Source: Deinandra increscens subsp. villosa (lineage: Eukaryota > Streptophyta > Magnoliopsida > Asterales > Asteraceae). Taken from it: DNA of 64,000 nucleotides. The translations under genes and the position numbers were made by a program. The stretch lies in the NCBI GenBank assembly GCA_039602395.1, contig JBCNJP010000019.1:8634997-8698996 (forward strand), read 5' to 3'. The notes under the pieces were generated by a model. The model was not told where the DNA came from, did not search any database, and saw only the letters and a program-made list of their open reading frames with translations. This document shows positions 45,936-58,368 of this stretch, piece after piece. Positions within the stretch are counted from its first letter, which is position 1, and each line of letters opens with the position of its first letter.

Positions 45936-46476
45936 GGGTTGGGTTCTATAGAAAACCAATATTTTATAAAAAACCAAAAAACCAAGGAAAAAAATTATTT
46001 TTTTTAAAACTTTTTTTATATGTTTCTTTCATGATTTTAAGAATATTGGAAAAAGAAAAAACTTTAAAAACGTTTTCGAGTTTTTTTTAAAAATAAAATA
46101 AAATTCGAATTTTAGCTTGAAATTAATATTGCACTATGCAACAATAATATAAAATTGGTTTATGAATGTCAATTCTTTGTTTTTTACATTATTCGCATAA
46201 ACCACATTCATATTTAAGTTAAGTCTCTTGTTTTTAAGTAGTTTTAATTATAATGCATTATGCAATACTATTGGTACTATTGCATGATGCAATAATAAAA
46301 AATCACTAAACTTTTTATTTTTTAAATTTTTTTTCCCATAAATAAAGCTAATAAAATTATAGAATTTTTGGTGAAATTATTTTTAAAAAATATTAATATA
46401 TGAAGAAGTTATAGAGAAAAAAAGGTTGGTTTTTTGGTTTTCTGGATAATTATTGGTTTTCTATAGATCTTTCCCC
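45936..46476. mobile_element. Mutator-type inverted-repeat element, inverted copy
   Basis: Inverted copy of 17940-18480, flanked by TGATTTCAGT on both sides (45926-45935 and just after 46476). Confidence 0.7.
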
Positions 46477-47675
46477 TGATTTCAGTTTCACAATATTATC
46501 ACTTTTTACATTTATTTTATAAATTGAATTATTATATAGAAAATATAAATAAATGTGTTTAAAATATTAAATATATTTATTGTTTACACAACCATTTTCA
46601 TTTAAAATAAATTATAGTTAAAAATAATGTACAAATATTAATCACGTATTACACAGGTCATTGGTAAAAAAAATATTATTATTTGAACCTGCCATCCCCG
46701 TAAAAATCTAAGGTCTTTTTTATTTATTATGAATTTCTTTCTAACATTTAAAAAACAGAAGAACAAAGTTAAAGATAGAAAGTAAAGATAAAAAAAAGAG
46801 TTTCCTCCTAATGAGGATTGGAGATGATTGGGTTAAATAATAAAATAATTAAATGGGGGTTAAATGTTGGGCCAGTTAGTTTTCTTTTCTATGATGAGTT
46901 TCCTCCTAATGAGGATTGGAGATGATTGGGTGGGTGGTGTAATGTGTTCGTCAGTGATCCAAATATGTCGTTGTATAAAAAAGGAGTAAAAGCCCGACCA
47001 AGGTCTTTTTTATTTATTATGAATTTCTTTCTAACATTAAAAAAACAAAAAAGAAAACAAAGTTAAAGATAGTGTAAAAAAAAGAGTAATAAACCGATCC
47101 AACAAGTGAAGTTGTATTCTCTTAATTTGTGTGACATAATCTAATGTGTTAAACAACTAGCATAATATTCATTCTTTCAAAAGCTATATTCTCCTTTTCA
47201 AGTACCAAAAATGTAGCTACATTTTGAGTAATTTTACCATTTATTTTTGCTTTATATTTAATAGGTGTTGTCGGACGAAAAATGTGCAACATTTAAGTTC
47301 ATTCTATTATACAGAATTAAGTAACACACAGTTTTGAATAAAAAACAAATAAATTTTTATTTTTATTTTTTTATAACAGCTGATGATATAAAAAGAAGAC
47401 CCGACTAGCAAGAAACTAGTTGGCCAACAAAAAAAATTACAAATACATCAGTGGGTTCATCATCCACTTGACCCAAAAAATACGATTTTTTTTATTCCTA
47501 CTACTAAACCGCAAATAAGGATAAGACACTATAGACTCAGAAATTGTATCATTTGTTTTTGTTACTTTGAAAAATAATATTTCGAGCCATAAACTCCACC
47601 AAGTCACCAAATTATGGAATCAATCACTGGTTTCAGTTTTAGAAGACCATAAAGATTAAGAATCAATCATGTTTT

Positions 47676-47897
47676 CTTTTTTAGAACGGAAAATTTATTA
47701 GAACCAGAAAAAAACCCACCTTTAGCAAGAAACTATAAGAGGAAAACACCAATAAACCAAAAGAATCAATCAGGTAACTCGGTTTTTTTAGAAATCGGGA
47801 GTGTTATGTCATGCCATCGACCAATCAAGTAATATAATCTTTCCGAGAATGAGCACTCCCCAATCAAATGCTGATTTGTCTCCACCACACCGTCATG
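47676..47897 (-). pseudogene. LINE ORF2 C-terminus relic, inverted copy
   Basis: Inverted copy of 16520-16740, with the same zinc-binding-like stretch and 3' tail. Confidence 0.5.
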
Positions 47898-48810
47898 ACA
47901 CCTAAGATCCTATGTGGATGTCTAGTCAGTTAAAATCTAATGTCGTTAGTGTCTACATAACGGCGGATCAATGTAGGCGAATATGTTAATAACTGGGGTT
48001 ATTGTGATGAAAACTCATAACTGAGATTATTATCGGTCAATAATTGATAACTAAAATTAATAAGGGTCAATTTTCCAAAATATAAATAGTAAATTACATC
48101 ATAAATAACTCACTGTTTTAGTTGTGTTAGCCGTAGGAAGATATCTTACGATATTTATCTTGTATGTTATACCTACACGTGGGGTGGTATTTGAACTTGC
48201 TATATTAATGTCTAACATTGTATATCAGAATTAAGTATTTAATGAAAAATTTTGAATACCAAAATTTGTATTCTTTATCAAAGAATGCACTCAATGCTTC
48301 ACGCAGTGCAATAAATAGAGAGAATTTTGGCAAGACAGGGAGGGCACAACAAATCACCATAAATGAAATTTAATGAGAAAATTGCTCCCCACAAGTTAAA
48401 AGCAAAGCTGATATAAGCAGTTTTTGTAAGACCAAAGGAGTCACACGCGTAGTCTGAATTCTTTTTAAATGCCCATATAAATGGGCCATATATGAATTGT
48501 ATATGGGTCATAAACGGATCTAGAAGATCCGCTCCAATGTGAGGATCAAAAAGCGGTTATGACACGTGACATGTGTTGATTGAAGATGTTCATTCAGTCA
48601 ATCAGTATGAAAGAAGCATGACCTCTTCTAGAAAGGTCACGCGCCTGGGTGTCATGCACTCGACATCACGCGGTCAGGTAAAAAAACCTTAAATCTCCAA
48701 AACAATAAATACAAACACCTAAGGTACTTTCTCTCTCTAAGATATTTTAACCTATCGCTCTATACTTCATCTTATCCGATCGGTATTGTTGATACATGAA
48801 AATGGCAAGA

Positions 48811-49226
48811 TGTTGGATCAGACTGAAGAAATCAAAAGACAGACAAAATTCAAACCTGCCTAGCCGAACCCACCCGAACCTGGACGAACTGACAACCGAA
48901 CTGTCAGTTCGGACAGTGACCAGTTCGGATGATCGTGGGTTTCTATAAATAATAGGTTTGTGTTATAATTATGAAACAGAGCGTCTTAAGTGTGTGTTTC
49001 TTAAGGTGTTTTATGTATTAGAGCTCTGAGTCTTTTGTAACCTCTGTTTGGTTGATATATGAAATATTTAGTTCGTATTTACATCGTTGTGTTGTTTCGT
49101 TTACTAAAATGGCTTAAGTTGCGCACGATCCGACTTCCCGCTCACTTTCAGGTACACATACTTCCACCCTATTAAGCTTTTATTTGTTGTTATGTGTGCT
49201 TGTCTGATTGATTCCAGCTCCTAACA
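48811..49226. mobile_element. Probable solo LTR, inverted copy
   Basis: Inverted copy of 15190-15605: TGTTGGATCAGAC to AGCTCCTAACA, with TATAAATAATAGG near 48943. The adjacent 48480-48810 is AT/GC-mixed DNA that may be a second LTR relic. Confidence 0.5.
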
Positions 49227-49723
49227 TCGATTCAACTCAAATTTTAGTGTTGGTGAAGAATAACTTTTGATCTAACTCATCGGATTTGAATACAAGAGTT
49301 TTGGGTTCAAACATATGTCTTTTCAGCTAAATAGTGAAAAGAAATAAACCATAACTTTATTTATTCGTAAACTATTGTTACATGGTATTTTCTTGTCCTT
49401 AAGAAAACAATTTTCTTAGTAATTGGCATGGAAATTGATGACAATGGAAACGGTTAGGCGTCGGTAATTCATAAATGGGGGAGTTTAGTAAATTATGGAA
49501 GGAAATTGGCATTAGTAATCTGTTTTTGATGGGTCTATACTTTATACGGGTCTAGAAGACTACTGATGATCGAAAGTTAACATCAAATGGCTTTACACTT
49601 CCGGCCATATTAAGAAACAGAGAGGCGGCACCCTTGGAGGTTTGACGAAGAGTAGCCAAGAGATTTTGTACCCATTAAAAGAGGTATTAAAAGAGGTTAA
49701 TCTCGTTACTAAGCTATTGTAGA

Positions 49724-50445
49724 CAGGGGCGGATCCAGGATTTTATTTCACTGGGTTCACTAATTTTTTATGGTCGGGATTTTAACAACTAAATATCAAA
49801 AAATTGGTTTGATCGGTTCGGGTCGGGTCGGGTCGGTTAAGGTTGATAACACAATAACAATACGAGTATACGTTACAATAATTAAGGAAAACATTGTCAT
49901 TGAACATTAGAAAAACACGTACCTATAGTTGTTGCCTACGATTTTTATCATTTAAAATCGTTGCATTACTATACCAAGGACTTGCTCTTAGTATGCACGA
50001 AGAGACTGAGGGGGGATAGTAAAAAAACACTAGTTAATGAGTTTTAATCTGTTTTAAAAAAATAAAAAAAAACTAAAAAAAAACAACAAAATGGACGGTG
50101 GCAAGTATTGAACCAAGGACCTCGTAGTTTGAATGCGCGGGTTGAACCAGTTGGGCTAAATGAGTTTTTGTTACTTGTTTTCACTCCCATATTATATATT
50201 CATTCAAAGCGTATATATTTAATTAACGAAACAAAAAAACAGATGAAGCAGGGGATCGAACAAGGGACCTGCTAATTAAAATGAGTCGCGCGAACCAATT
50301 GAGCTAGAAGACACTTTGTTAATAGGATTCACTCTCAATTTATATATGGATTCACTACTAGTATTATATATATATATTTACACTAAAAATCCGAAAGTCA
50401 CTGGGTTCCCGGGAACCTGGTGGACACTACCTAGATCCGCCCCTG
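49724..50445. mobile_element. Non-autonomous hAT element with tRNA-like modules, inverted copy
   Basis: Inverted copy of 13971-14692, the same 722 bp, with ATTGTAGA duplications at 49716-49723 and 50446-50453. Confidence 0.9.
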
Positions 50446-50519
50446 ATTGTAGATCTATAAATAAATGTAAAAGAATTTATAAGAGAATAAAATAATGAAT
50501 ATACATCATTCTATGCATA

Positions 50520-50956
50520 AACCTAATTGACTAACTATTACGGGATCTTGTGTTATCTTAATTTAATTGTTCATTATAATAACATTATATTAAATGAAAA
50601 AAAATCTTCAGGCTTAATGGTAGCCGCGAACTTCATCTAGAAGAGTTCGTCTCCAATACTGGTAAATCTCACGTTGGATATGGACAAGAGAAATTCCTGA
50701 TCTATAAGAAATGTTATGTTTCAAATATCACCAACGCGTTTTAAGCCTAATTAACAAACTATTATGGATCTTGTGTTATCTTAATTTAATTGTTCATTAA
50801 AATAACAATATATTAAATAGAAAAAAAATCTTGGGCTTAATGGTAGCCGTTAAACTCATCTCCGTAATACTTTGGTTAATCTCACATTGGACATGGACAA
50901 GAGAAATTCCTGATCTATAAGGAATGCTCTACCTCAAATTATCAATGTGTTTTAAG
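50520..50956. repeat. Tandem duplication, inverted copy
   Basis: Same two roughly 211-bp units as at 13460-13896. Confidence 0.75.
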
Positions 50957-51416
50957 CGTTTTGACTGTGGATGAACCAAAAGCAAATTCTTGTGAGCAAA
51001 ACGGATAATATTAGTGGTATGAGGAACAAAATTTTCCATCGACAGATCGAGCCTTGACGCCTAACAATCAAGAAGATTTTCGAATTGACCTAAACCATGT
51101 AAGATCGGGGAGATGATTAAAATCTTATATTAGAAAAACAATGTTTTTTAAAAGTAAAGTAAAAAAAAAGGGTAGGAAATGAAGTACAAAAGGCATTAAT
51201 CAAACATATAATTTCCCATACCAATAGCTAGTATATATTAATTACACATAAGAAAGTCCCTACCACCCCGCTTTCCATTCCACCCCTCTCTTTTCATCTA
51301 TCTCTGATCGCCATTAATGCCACCAAACCACAACAACACTCACACACTTACACACTTCAATTCAATTCATAATTAAACACTCCTTCACTTATTCACTTGA
51401 CCAAATTAGGAGCAAC

Positions 51417-52115
51417 ATGAGTCTCATCCCTTCTTTCTTCTTACACAAACAAATATGGCTATGGCCCTCCTCCTGCAACCACCATCCCAAAACCCTATCT
51501 TTTCGAGCCACCCATCACAAAGACAAAGATACTCTCGAGCTCATGACCACCCTCGGCTCCCTCTTCACCGACTCATCCGAGTCTCCAAGCGTTTCGACCG
51601 ACGACTCCGACTCCTCGGCGGTCGAAACCATCGTTCGGGGCGCCCGCTCCGAACGATTGTTTTTTCAACCTGATTCCACAAGTTCGATACTTGAAACCCA
51701 AGGCAGTGGTTCCACGTCTTCGGAGAATGGTGGTGGTGGTGGTGGTGGTGGTGAAGATGGTGGTGGTTTGCCGTATAAAGAGTGCGTGGCGGTGGTGGTG
51801 GAGACGGGGAATCCTTACGGTGAGTTTAAGGAGTCGATGGAGGAGATGATGGAGAGTCATTGTTTGAAAGATTGGGATTGTTTGGAGGAGTTGTTGGGGT
51901 GGTATTTGAGGATGAATGAGAAGGATAACCATGAGATTATTGTTGGAGCTTTCTTTGATTTGCTGGCTGGGATTTCTTCCGGTGGTGGTGGTGGCGGCGG
52001 TGGTGGCGATGGTGGTGGTGACGGTGGTGTTTCGTGTGTTGATCGTTCTGGAGCTTCTTTAACTTCTGGTTCTTCTGATTGTTCTTCTCCCATTTCATCT
52101 TGTAATGGTAATTGA
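51417..52115 (+). CDS. OVATE family protein, second copy
   Basis: A single exon of 232 residues, nearly identical to 12307-12999 (-). The OVATE domain is unchanged. The C-terminal Gly run is two residues longer with an Asp inserted (G-D-G-G-G-D-G-G), and one Ala is Gly near the end. There is no MITE after the stop: the DNA runs straight into the sequence that follows the MITE in the other copy. It is most likely the other allele of the same gene. Same role: a nuclear transcriptional repressor in growth and organ shape. Confidence 0.93.
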   Translation: MSLIPSFFLHKQIWLWPSSCNHHPKTLSFRATHHKDKDTLELMTTLGSLFTDSSESPSVSTDDSDSSAVETIVRGARSERLFFQPDSTSSILETQGSGSTSSENGGGGGGGGEDGGGLPYKECVAVVVETGNPYGEFKESMEEMMESHCLKDWDCLEELLGWYLRMNEKDNHEIIVGAFFDLLAGISSGGGGGGGGGDGGGDGGVSCVDRSGASLTSGSSDCSSPISSCNGN

Positions 52116-53323
52116 CTAAATATATACAGTTCTTGTATATTTTATTAATTAACCACCTAACTTAACTTCAAATTAATATCGTCTATTATTTTTAACTGTA
52201 TGTTTGGGCTTAGCGGCACATCTCTTCGTATATTAATCTTCAATTTCAAAGGAAATGAAACCTGTTATTTCCGAAAAAACTCATGCATGTATCCGGGTCG
52301 GTAAATAATTTTAGTGACACCCGATTTTAAACTCAAGACCTTAGAGTATGTCAAGTACTTTCAAATACCTTGTTGATATCTTATTTAAAAAGGGTCAATT
52401 GACTTTTCAAATGTTAACTTTACATTTTCTTTTAGTTTTATTAAAATTAAAATTAAAGGAAAAGTCATATAACTATCCGGTAAAGTTTTAAAAGACGGTG
52501 TGAACTGATGTAAGATTAGAAAGATGATGATAAGTGGTGAAGATAAATCACCAATATTTTCTATTGGAAGATTACTTCACGGTGATTAGCTAGACTATAT
52601 ATGGTTTAGAGTTGGGTAGTGATAATCATAACTTAAGTATTGCGTTATAGTCGAGGTCATGTGTGTGAATTCAAATTTAACTACTTTTCTACTTTAACAT
52701 CTATGAAAGTTATATGGACGCTCCAATAATTGTGATTACTCCCATAAAATTTGATTCAGGCGTATTAGTGAACTAGGGACAAACGACGGGACTTGTGGCT
52801 TATGTAGTAGTAATCCGGTGACTTCTTTTAGAAGATGTTGTCGATTCAAGCATCGACTTTTACATGGGGTGGGGGGGGGGGGGGGGTTCAGTTGTCGACG
52901 TTTTCGCTTATAGGAGATTTTTGAATTGACTTGAAGTGTCAAATAATTGATTACGGTTCAAATTTTGTAAGAAAAACAAAGTACTTCGAAAAAAAAGAAC
53001 TAGGGACAAATATAGAACTCGACTTTATGTATCCAATTATGGTTATCCATAGTTGGACTAAAAGGAAATTCAAAGTTTAATAGGCAATGCCAAAATAAAA
53101 AATGGCAAAAGAATCAAAAGAACAAACATCTGCCAACCTCAGTCGCTATGAATTGATGAAAGAAATCCTCTTTTATGAAACGGAAATTAAATAGGGTACA
53201 ATCCAACTCACATGTGTTGCGGGAAAAATGGCAAGCATTAAAAACCATTGATTCATACACCTACACTTAATTAAGTTGTTTTTATCTTCGTCCAAGTATC
53301 TAACAACCATGGATTAAAAACCA

Positions 53324-53580
53324 TTAGTAGGTTTAGGTAAAGCGACCAAATATGAGAAAACATGTCTTAATAACCAACACGTGTTTATATCATTTGTTTT
53401 TAATATCTTTGGTTTTCTCGCACCTGAGGCCGTCGAGCTACGTGGCAGAGTCCAACGTGTCATGCACAGTAATGTCACGACACCTAGATCTATTAATGTA
53501 GTTTTTAAACGGCTTGGTTTTGCTATACAAAAGAGTTTAGCGGCGCAGCTTGTTGCTCGTTTGCCTTCTATCTCCTTGTA
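53324..53580 (+). pseudogene. Decayed retroelement-like ORF fragment, inverted copy
   Basis: Inverted copy of the 10407-10634 relic. The frame extends a little upstream through KYEKTCLNNQHVFIS after a GATC-poor stretch and ends AAQLVARLP..SL-stop. Function unknown. Confidence 0.5.
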
Positions 53581-54327
53581 ATTTACAACCAAGTTAATTT
53601 TGAATGGTATAGTGCCTTATTATTTTATAGGTTTATTTTTATTATTATTTTTGTTTTTTTCTTGGAACGTTCAATTAAGACTATTACACTGGAACCTTGG
53701 TGAAGAATAAAATTTTCCCTGGTATAGTCCAAGTGAACCTCAACTCCACTGAAATATAAAGAATGTATGATTGAAATGAAAGAAGCATAAACAAAAAGCT
53801 CTATTTTAGTCAAACTATTGTAAAATTATAAAGAGAATCATATGTGATTCACACAACTAAAGTTTAGAATGTTTCTGATCCCCTTTTTTAAGCTATCATT
53901 GCTCTATTTATAGATTTCTTGTGCCGCATCTGTTAGGTCCAATCTTCAGATCAGTCGCATCTGCATCCATCTATCCATCTGTTCCAGACTTCCATCCTAG
54001 CCCAAATCCTTATTTGTATTCATGTAACTCATGCCTTATCCCATCTGTTAAATTTGGATAGAACCGACGCGCACGAGATTGGCAAAAAATACCTATCACC
54101 ACTTGGTATTACGCATAGTATTACATTTCAACATTATCAAACCTAACTCTTGGTTCCAATTTGTGGTTGTGGCGTATGAAAGGTCGAAGGTTGACGACTT
54201 CTTCCTTTAATCAGGATGATGACTGCAGGCTAACCGTGTTCTTGGTTAAGATTTGGATGTGGCTCTGGCTCCTATATCAATTCAAGTCTCAACTAGTATT
54301 AAAATAGAGAACTCAGATTTGGTGAAT

Positions 54328-54329
<2 letters not shown>

Positions 54330-54404
<75 letters not shown>
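54330..54404. repeat. (CT)n microsatellite, long allele
   Basis: About 75 bp of uninterrupted CT; the matching tract in C2 is about 33 bp with interruptions. Confidence 0.95.
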
Positions 54405-54407
<3 letters not shown>

Positions 54408-54508
54408 TAATTATACTCAGATAAAAAAACTTAAAAACTGAATACAAGGATATAACCATGGCTCGGTATATAAAGACGTCTAAGGATGAAGGGGGTGGTC
54501 TTTGGGTT

Positions 54509-54700
54509 CACTACAAAAATTAAACTTAATAGCGGCAACATTGTCACTGTTAATATCAATAGCAATGACATGTCGTGCTAAAAATCCGTCGTTAATGGCC
54601 ACGTGTTAATGGCCACGTGTAGCCGCTATTAAGTCCATATGTTGCTGATAATAGCATTATCGCTATAGATTCGAATTGTTACCACTAATGCTAATTGTCA
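54509..54700 (+). mobile_element. CACTA-like terminal fragment or MITE, inverted copy
   Basis: Begins CACTACAAAAATTAAAC; same as 7760-7933 reversed, with an extra short tandem duplication of TTAATGGCCACGTG. Confidence 0.35.
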
Positions 54701-54748
54701 AGTTTCTGTATCTCATGTGTTTCGAGTTTTTTTTTCAAATGCATACAT

Positions 54749-55630
54749 TATAAAAACTGTAGTTTTTCAAATAAATACATTCATATGCTATCATTTACAT
54801 GTATTAGCATAATAAAAGTATATAAACGTTTGACTTTCGCAAATATTTTTCTCAATCCTAACAAGTAACCTTAACTTAGTTAAAAAAGAATTAAAATATA
54901 TATATATATATATATACTATTATTACTAGGGTCGGCCGACTTGCCCTGCTAAAAACGTGAACAGTCAACTCAGGTAGTGTATTAACTGGTTGTCTGGCTT
55001 CATGGTTTAAAACCAAACCATCAACACCCTAGAGCCTGATCCGTCCCTACAAGGCTACAAACCCACCTGTCTACATTTTGCATTCAAATGGTCGCGATGT
55101 TGAACCAGTTCCGTGCACGCAAAATCTTTCCCATAAACACGACCACAAACTTTCTGGTCTTGTTTGCTTCTTATAGAATGAGCTTGAGTTGTATCCCTTA
55201 AAATCATTGTTTAATTCTATTACTTAAAATTTCATTTAAGCTTGAAATTTTTGGGTTTGAAAAAAATGGCCCAAAAATGATTAAATGATTATACATATTT
55301 GGACCTAAAATTTTTAGGGTACACACTACAGAAGTTATTAATTCCGTAGAATTCCTCTATGAGAAAAGATATATCCATAAATATCAAGTGAAAAAATAGA
55401 TCACATTGTATAACAATAAAATATTATTATAATTTTTATATGTTTCGGTTGAGTTCGTTTCTTCGATTTTTTGTTGGCTAAAAACTAAAACCGAACCATA
55501 AAATTCGGTTTCAGGAAAGAAAAACTTTTCTAGTTTGAATGTGTTTTTCCTTTTTTGATTATATCGGTCTTTTCAGTTTCAGTTGGGTTTTTTGGGTTTT
55601 TCTCACCCTACCTAAAATCCACCTATTGTC
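54749..55630. other. Intergenic DNA, no gene seen
   Basis: Homology to C2 stops at about 54748. The stretch holds a (TA)n tract near 54896 and AT-rich DNA without recognisable exons. Confidence 0.55.
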
Positions 55631-55639
55631 TAATTAACT

Positions 55640-56470
55640 TATAAGGGTATTGGCAAATGGCAATACCCCCACCGAGGAGCTCGGTGAGGGGCTTCGGTGG
55701 CTTGGTGGTTTCGGTAACACCAAAACGTAAGGCTCGGTGCCGAGCTCGAGGGAGGGCCCTCGGGGGTTTTTCACCGAGATTGTTAGGTGTGGGGAGATGA
55801 CCGTTGGAGAGGGTCCCACCCACTCCCAACGGTTCTTTTGATTTATTTTTTAAAATATTTTTCTTTTACATTTTGGCCCCTTTTAAAAAAAATTTGACAC
55901 CCCCAGCCCCTCAACGGCTCTTTTGGCATTTAAAAAAAAGAATTTTTTTTTACAAAAACACCCCCTCAACGGTTGTTTTTTGATTTTTTAATTTTTTTTA
56001 CTCATTTCACCTATAAATACCAACCTAAAACGCACTCTTTTACCACCCAAAAAAATTCTTCATTTTCATCTATTATCTCTATTTTTTTCTACCACACAAC
56101 AAAATGACTCACAACTTCTTCTCCACCCAAAACGACTCCGACTCACCAACCCCGACCTCCCAAAGAAATCCGTTCCAAACCCCCGTTTATGAAACGGGAA
56201 CAAATGTGTCTTAAGCTCGAGACGGTTCAAAAAAATCGGATGAAGAATCCCATTCTTTGGCCCAAAAAATTCGAGCCAAACTTTTTGATAAATATAAGTA
56301 ATTTTTAGGAGCTTTTTTATTAAGTAGTTTTAGGATTTTTTTTAATTAATTTTATGAACTGTAACTTTTTTTAATTTAAATAAAAAGTTTATTAAAAAAA
56401 GGGTTTGGGTCTTTAGGTCTTGATGAAGGTATTACTTAAAAAAAAAGTGTGAGAGTGGAGAATGATGATG
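55640..56470 (+). mobile_element. Decayed non-autonomous element with a short broken ORF
   Basis: GC-rich subterminal DNA with repeated CTCGGTG/CACCGAG and CAACGG blocks is followed by a TATA-like CCTATAAATACC (about 56010) and an ATG at 56104. That ORF is stopped at 56212-56214, and the frame continues open to a stop near 56300, with a Ser/Thr/Pro-rich N-terminus and ending K-I-R-A-K-L-F-D-K-Y-K. The layout recalls the leader and ORF start of the Harbinger element at 27429-29380, but the ends were not secured. The ORF product is not identified. Confidence 0.35.
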
Positions 56471-56516
56471 TGACAAGAAAAAGTGTTTGGTATCTTGGTG
56501 TGATGGTGTGAGTATT

Positions 56517-56770
56517 TTTTTTTTGAACGGCGATTTTAGATCACTGACGGGGGCATTACCAACCCACCCGATCATCTCCACTCCTAGGATGACAGTGACT
56601 GGCACGTCCCCTATGAGGAAGCTCGTACATCAGCCCTGCATTCAACCAGGACATCAGTTCAGGGGAAAACTGACCCACAGCCAGAAAACCCCTGTGAGGA
56701 TTGAACCCTTGACCTTTCAATCAGAAACTCAACCCTCCCCAGATACCATTGAGACAATTGCTCGTTAGTA
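56517..56770 (-). mobile_element. tRNA-derived SINE with intact target-site duplication
   Basis: On the minus strand it begins with a tRNA-like head: an A-box-like TTGTCTCAATGGTATC followed about 40 bp on by B-box-like AAGGGTTCAATCC. A roughly 180-bp body and a poly-A tail follow (T-run at 56515-56524 on the plus strand). A 14-bp duplication ATGGTGTGAGTATT flanks it exactly (56503-56516 and 56771-56784). Head, tail and long TSD are the three hallmarks of a SINE. A body relic is seen near 17458-17530. Confidence 0.88.
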
Positions 56771-57060
56771 ATGGTGTGAGTATTACGATTAACCTAAGAA
56801 AGAATATAAGATGCCACTAGGCTAAGATGCCGTCGGAAGAAATATGAGTTTGGGTTTGGGAGCTCCGAGCCTCCGATTGAAAGAGTTGTTAAACTCAAGA
56901 AAACAAATCCAGACCAGAAGAAGACAAATTTCCAAGTCAACATCATCATCATATCCACAACAAATAGAACTAGTGGTCAAGAAAAAGGAAATGGGATATG
57001 ATACAATATATACAGAGATATGAATTTTGAAATGAGAGAGAGAGAGGAGGATAAGGTGAA

Positions 57061-57711
57061 ATGGCAATAAGAGCTTACATTACCACACTCGTTTCATCCA
57101 TTCAAGCAGCTGAAGACAAAAACAGAGGTTTAAGATTTACCAAAACTAGAGTTGCAGGGAGCTGTAATGGCGAAGGAAGAAGAGGACTCCTGCTTTCAAC
57201 TGTTGTTGCTGCTGCTGCTATTGACTCCAAAACTCAGCTTCTTGAAAGTATGTTATAAAATATATTGCTTATTGCTTAACCGAGTTACTCGAAATCTAAT
57301 ACGATTTGTATTAATTCAGAGTACCTGAAGAAATCACAGGAAAACAAAACCAAGAATGATAAAGAGGTAAACACAAAAATGTTGTTGGTTCCATTCAGAA
57401 TTGTTACCCTTTACAATTTGACAACTATGGTTTCAGCTACTACACTATGATAATTTATGTTGATAAGTATGAAAGATATTGGTGAATGGTGGGGATTTTA
57501 AATCCAACAGTTGGCAATTATGTATCATCATGTAAATAATATATGCTAACTACTATGTTTGTTTAAACTGCTTCTATCTCAGAGACTAGACAGCTATTAC
57601 AAGCGAAATTACAAGGACTACTTTGCACTTGACGAAGGCGCATTGAGACAGAAGAAAGATCTCACTGAAGCAGAGAAGGGTATTCTTGAATGGCTTGATG
57701 CTAACAAATAA
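57061..57711 (+). CDS. PsaN-like thylakoid protein (photosystem I subunit N family-like)
   Basis: Three exons (57061-57247, 57320-57366 and 57583-57711; GT..AG) encode 120 residues. The N-terminus is a plastid-transit-like Ser/Thr/Arg-rich region, then twin-Arg GRRGLLLSTVVAAAA, which fits a lumen-targeting signal. The mature part is charged and helical: LLEKYLKKSQENKTKNDKE, RLDSYYKRNYKDYF, and a C-terminus EAEKGILEWLDANK. The LLEKYLKKSQENK..NDK part resembles the start of mature PsaN, and plants have a short nuclear-encoded PsaN-like protein of about this size. The Cys-rich C-terminus of true PsaN is absent. Family assignment is from memory of that pattern and is moderate. It converges on the uricase gene, with 657 bp between stop codons. 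Confidence 0.7.
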
Positions 57712-58368
57712 AAAAACATGTATCCTCTTCCCAACCATGTAATTTCGGTTCAAGTTTAGAACAAGATTACGCGAGCCCGGTTAAGTAGGAGTTTATGCAG
57801 TTTGTTAATATCTATGTGCCACACATAAAGATTAAGAGACTATTAAACCATTTAGTCAAGAATATATTGGGTCTAATCACGAACAATGCTTGCAAAATCT
57901 TAGGAGATAAATCTTTTGCTTCTGCAGTTTGTTATCACATACCTTATAAGAAACCTTGCTTTATCAACAGAAGGCCCGGTCCAGCCTGTTGATGGCCTTT
58001 AAAATGGTCCGAATGTGTAATGTGTTAACCCTGTAGGATTCCACAATCTTGTTGCTAGGCAAACATCATATTCATGGTGTTACACCGTGTTCACCCTATC
58101 AATCTAGACTACTGGTCTGATAATAGCAAACCCACTGTTTGGTGGGGAGCAAGGTGTGGTCTGATACCATGGTGGATTCCACACACCAGACTCACTATGA
58201 AAATACTGACTTGATTCTTTTAATCCACAACTTGAACTTAAAAATCATTAAATTCGATTATTGGAAATTCAGAATTAAAAAGTGTATATAATGTACACAT
58301 ACTTTTAATAAACATCATTCTCTATCAAAGATGAGATAAGAGAATGAAACATGAACCACTAAACTTTT
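57712..58368. other. Convergent intergenic spacer
   Basis: The 3' ends of the PsaN-like gene (+) and uricase (-) face each other here. I see no further gene, only UTR-like AT-rich DNA and a moderately GC-rich patch (57970-58200) of unknown nature. Confidence 0.6.

Noticed and set aside
48299..48511. 70-residue ORF (and its twin 15905-16117)
   Set aside because: No family resemblance; lies in probable LTR debris and has no intron or promoter signals.
56487..56768. 93-residue plus-strand ORF
   Set aside because: It is the antisense reading of the SINE at 56517-56770.
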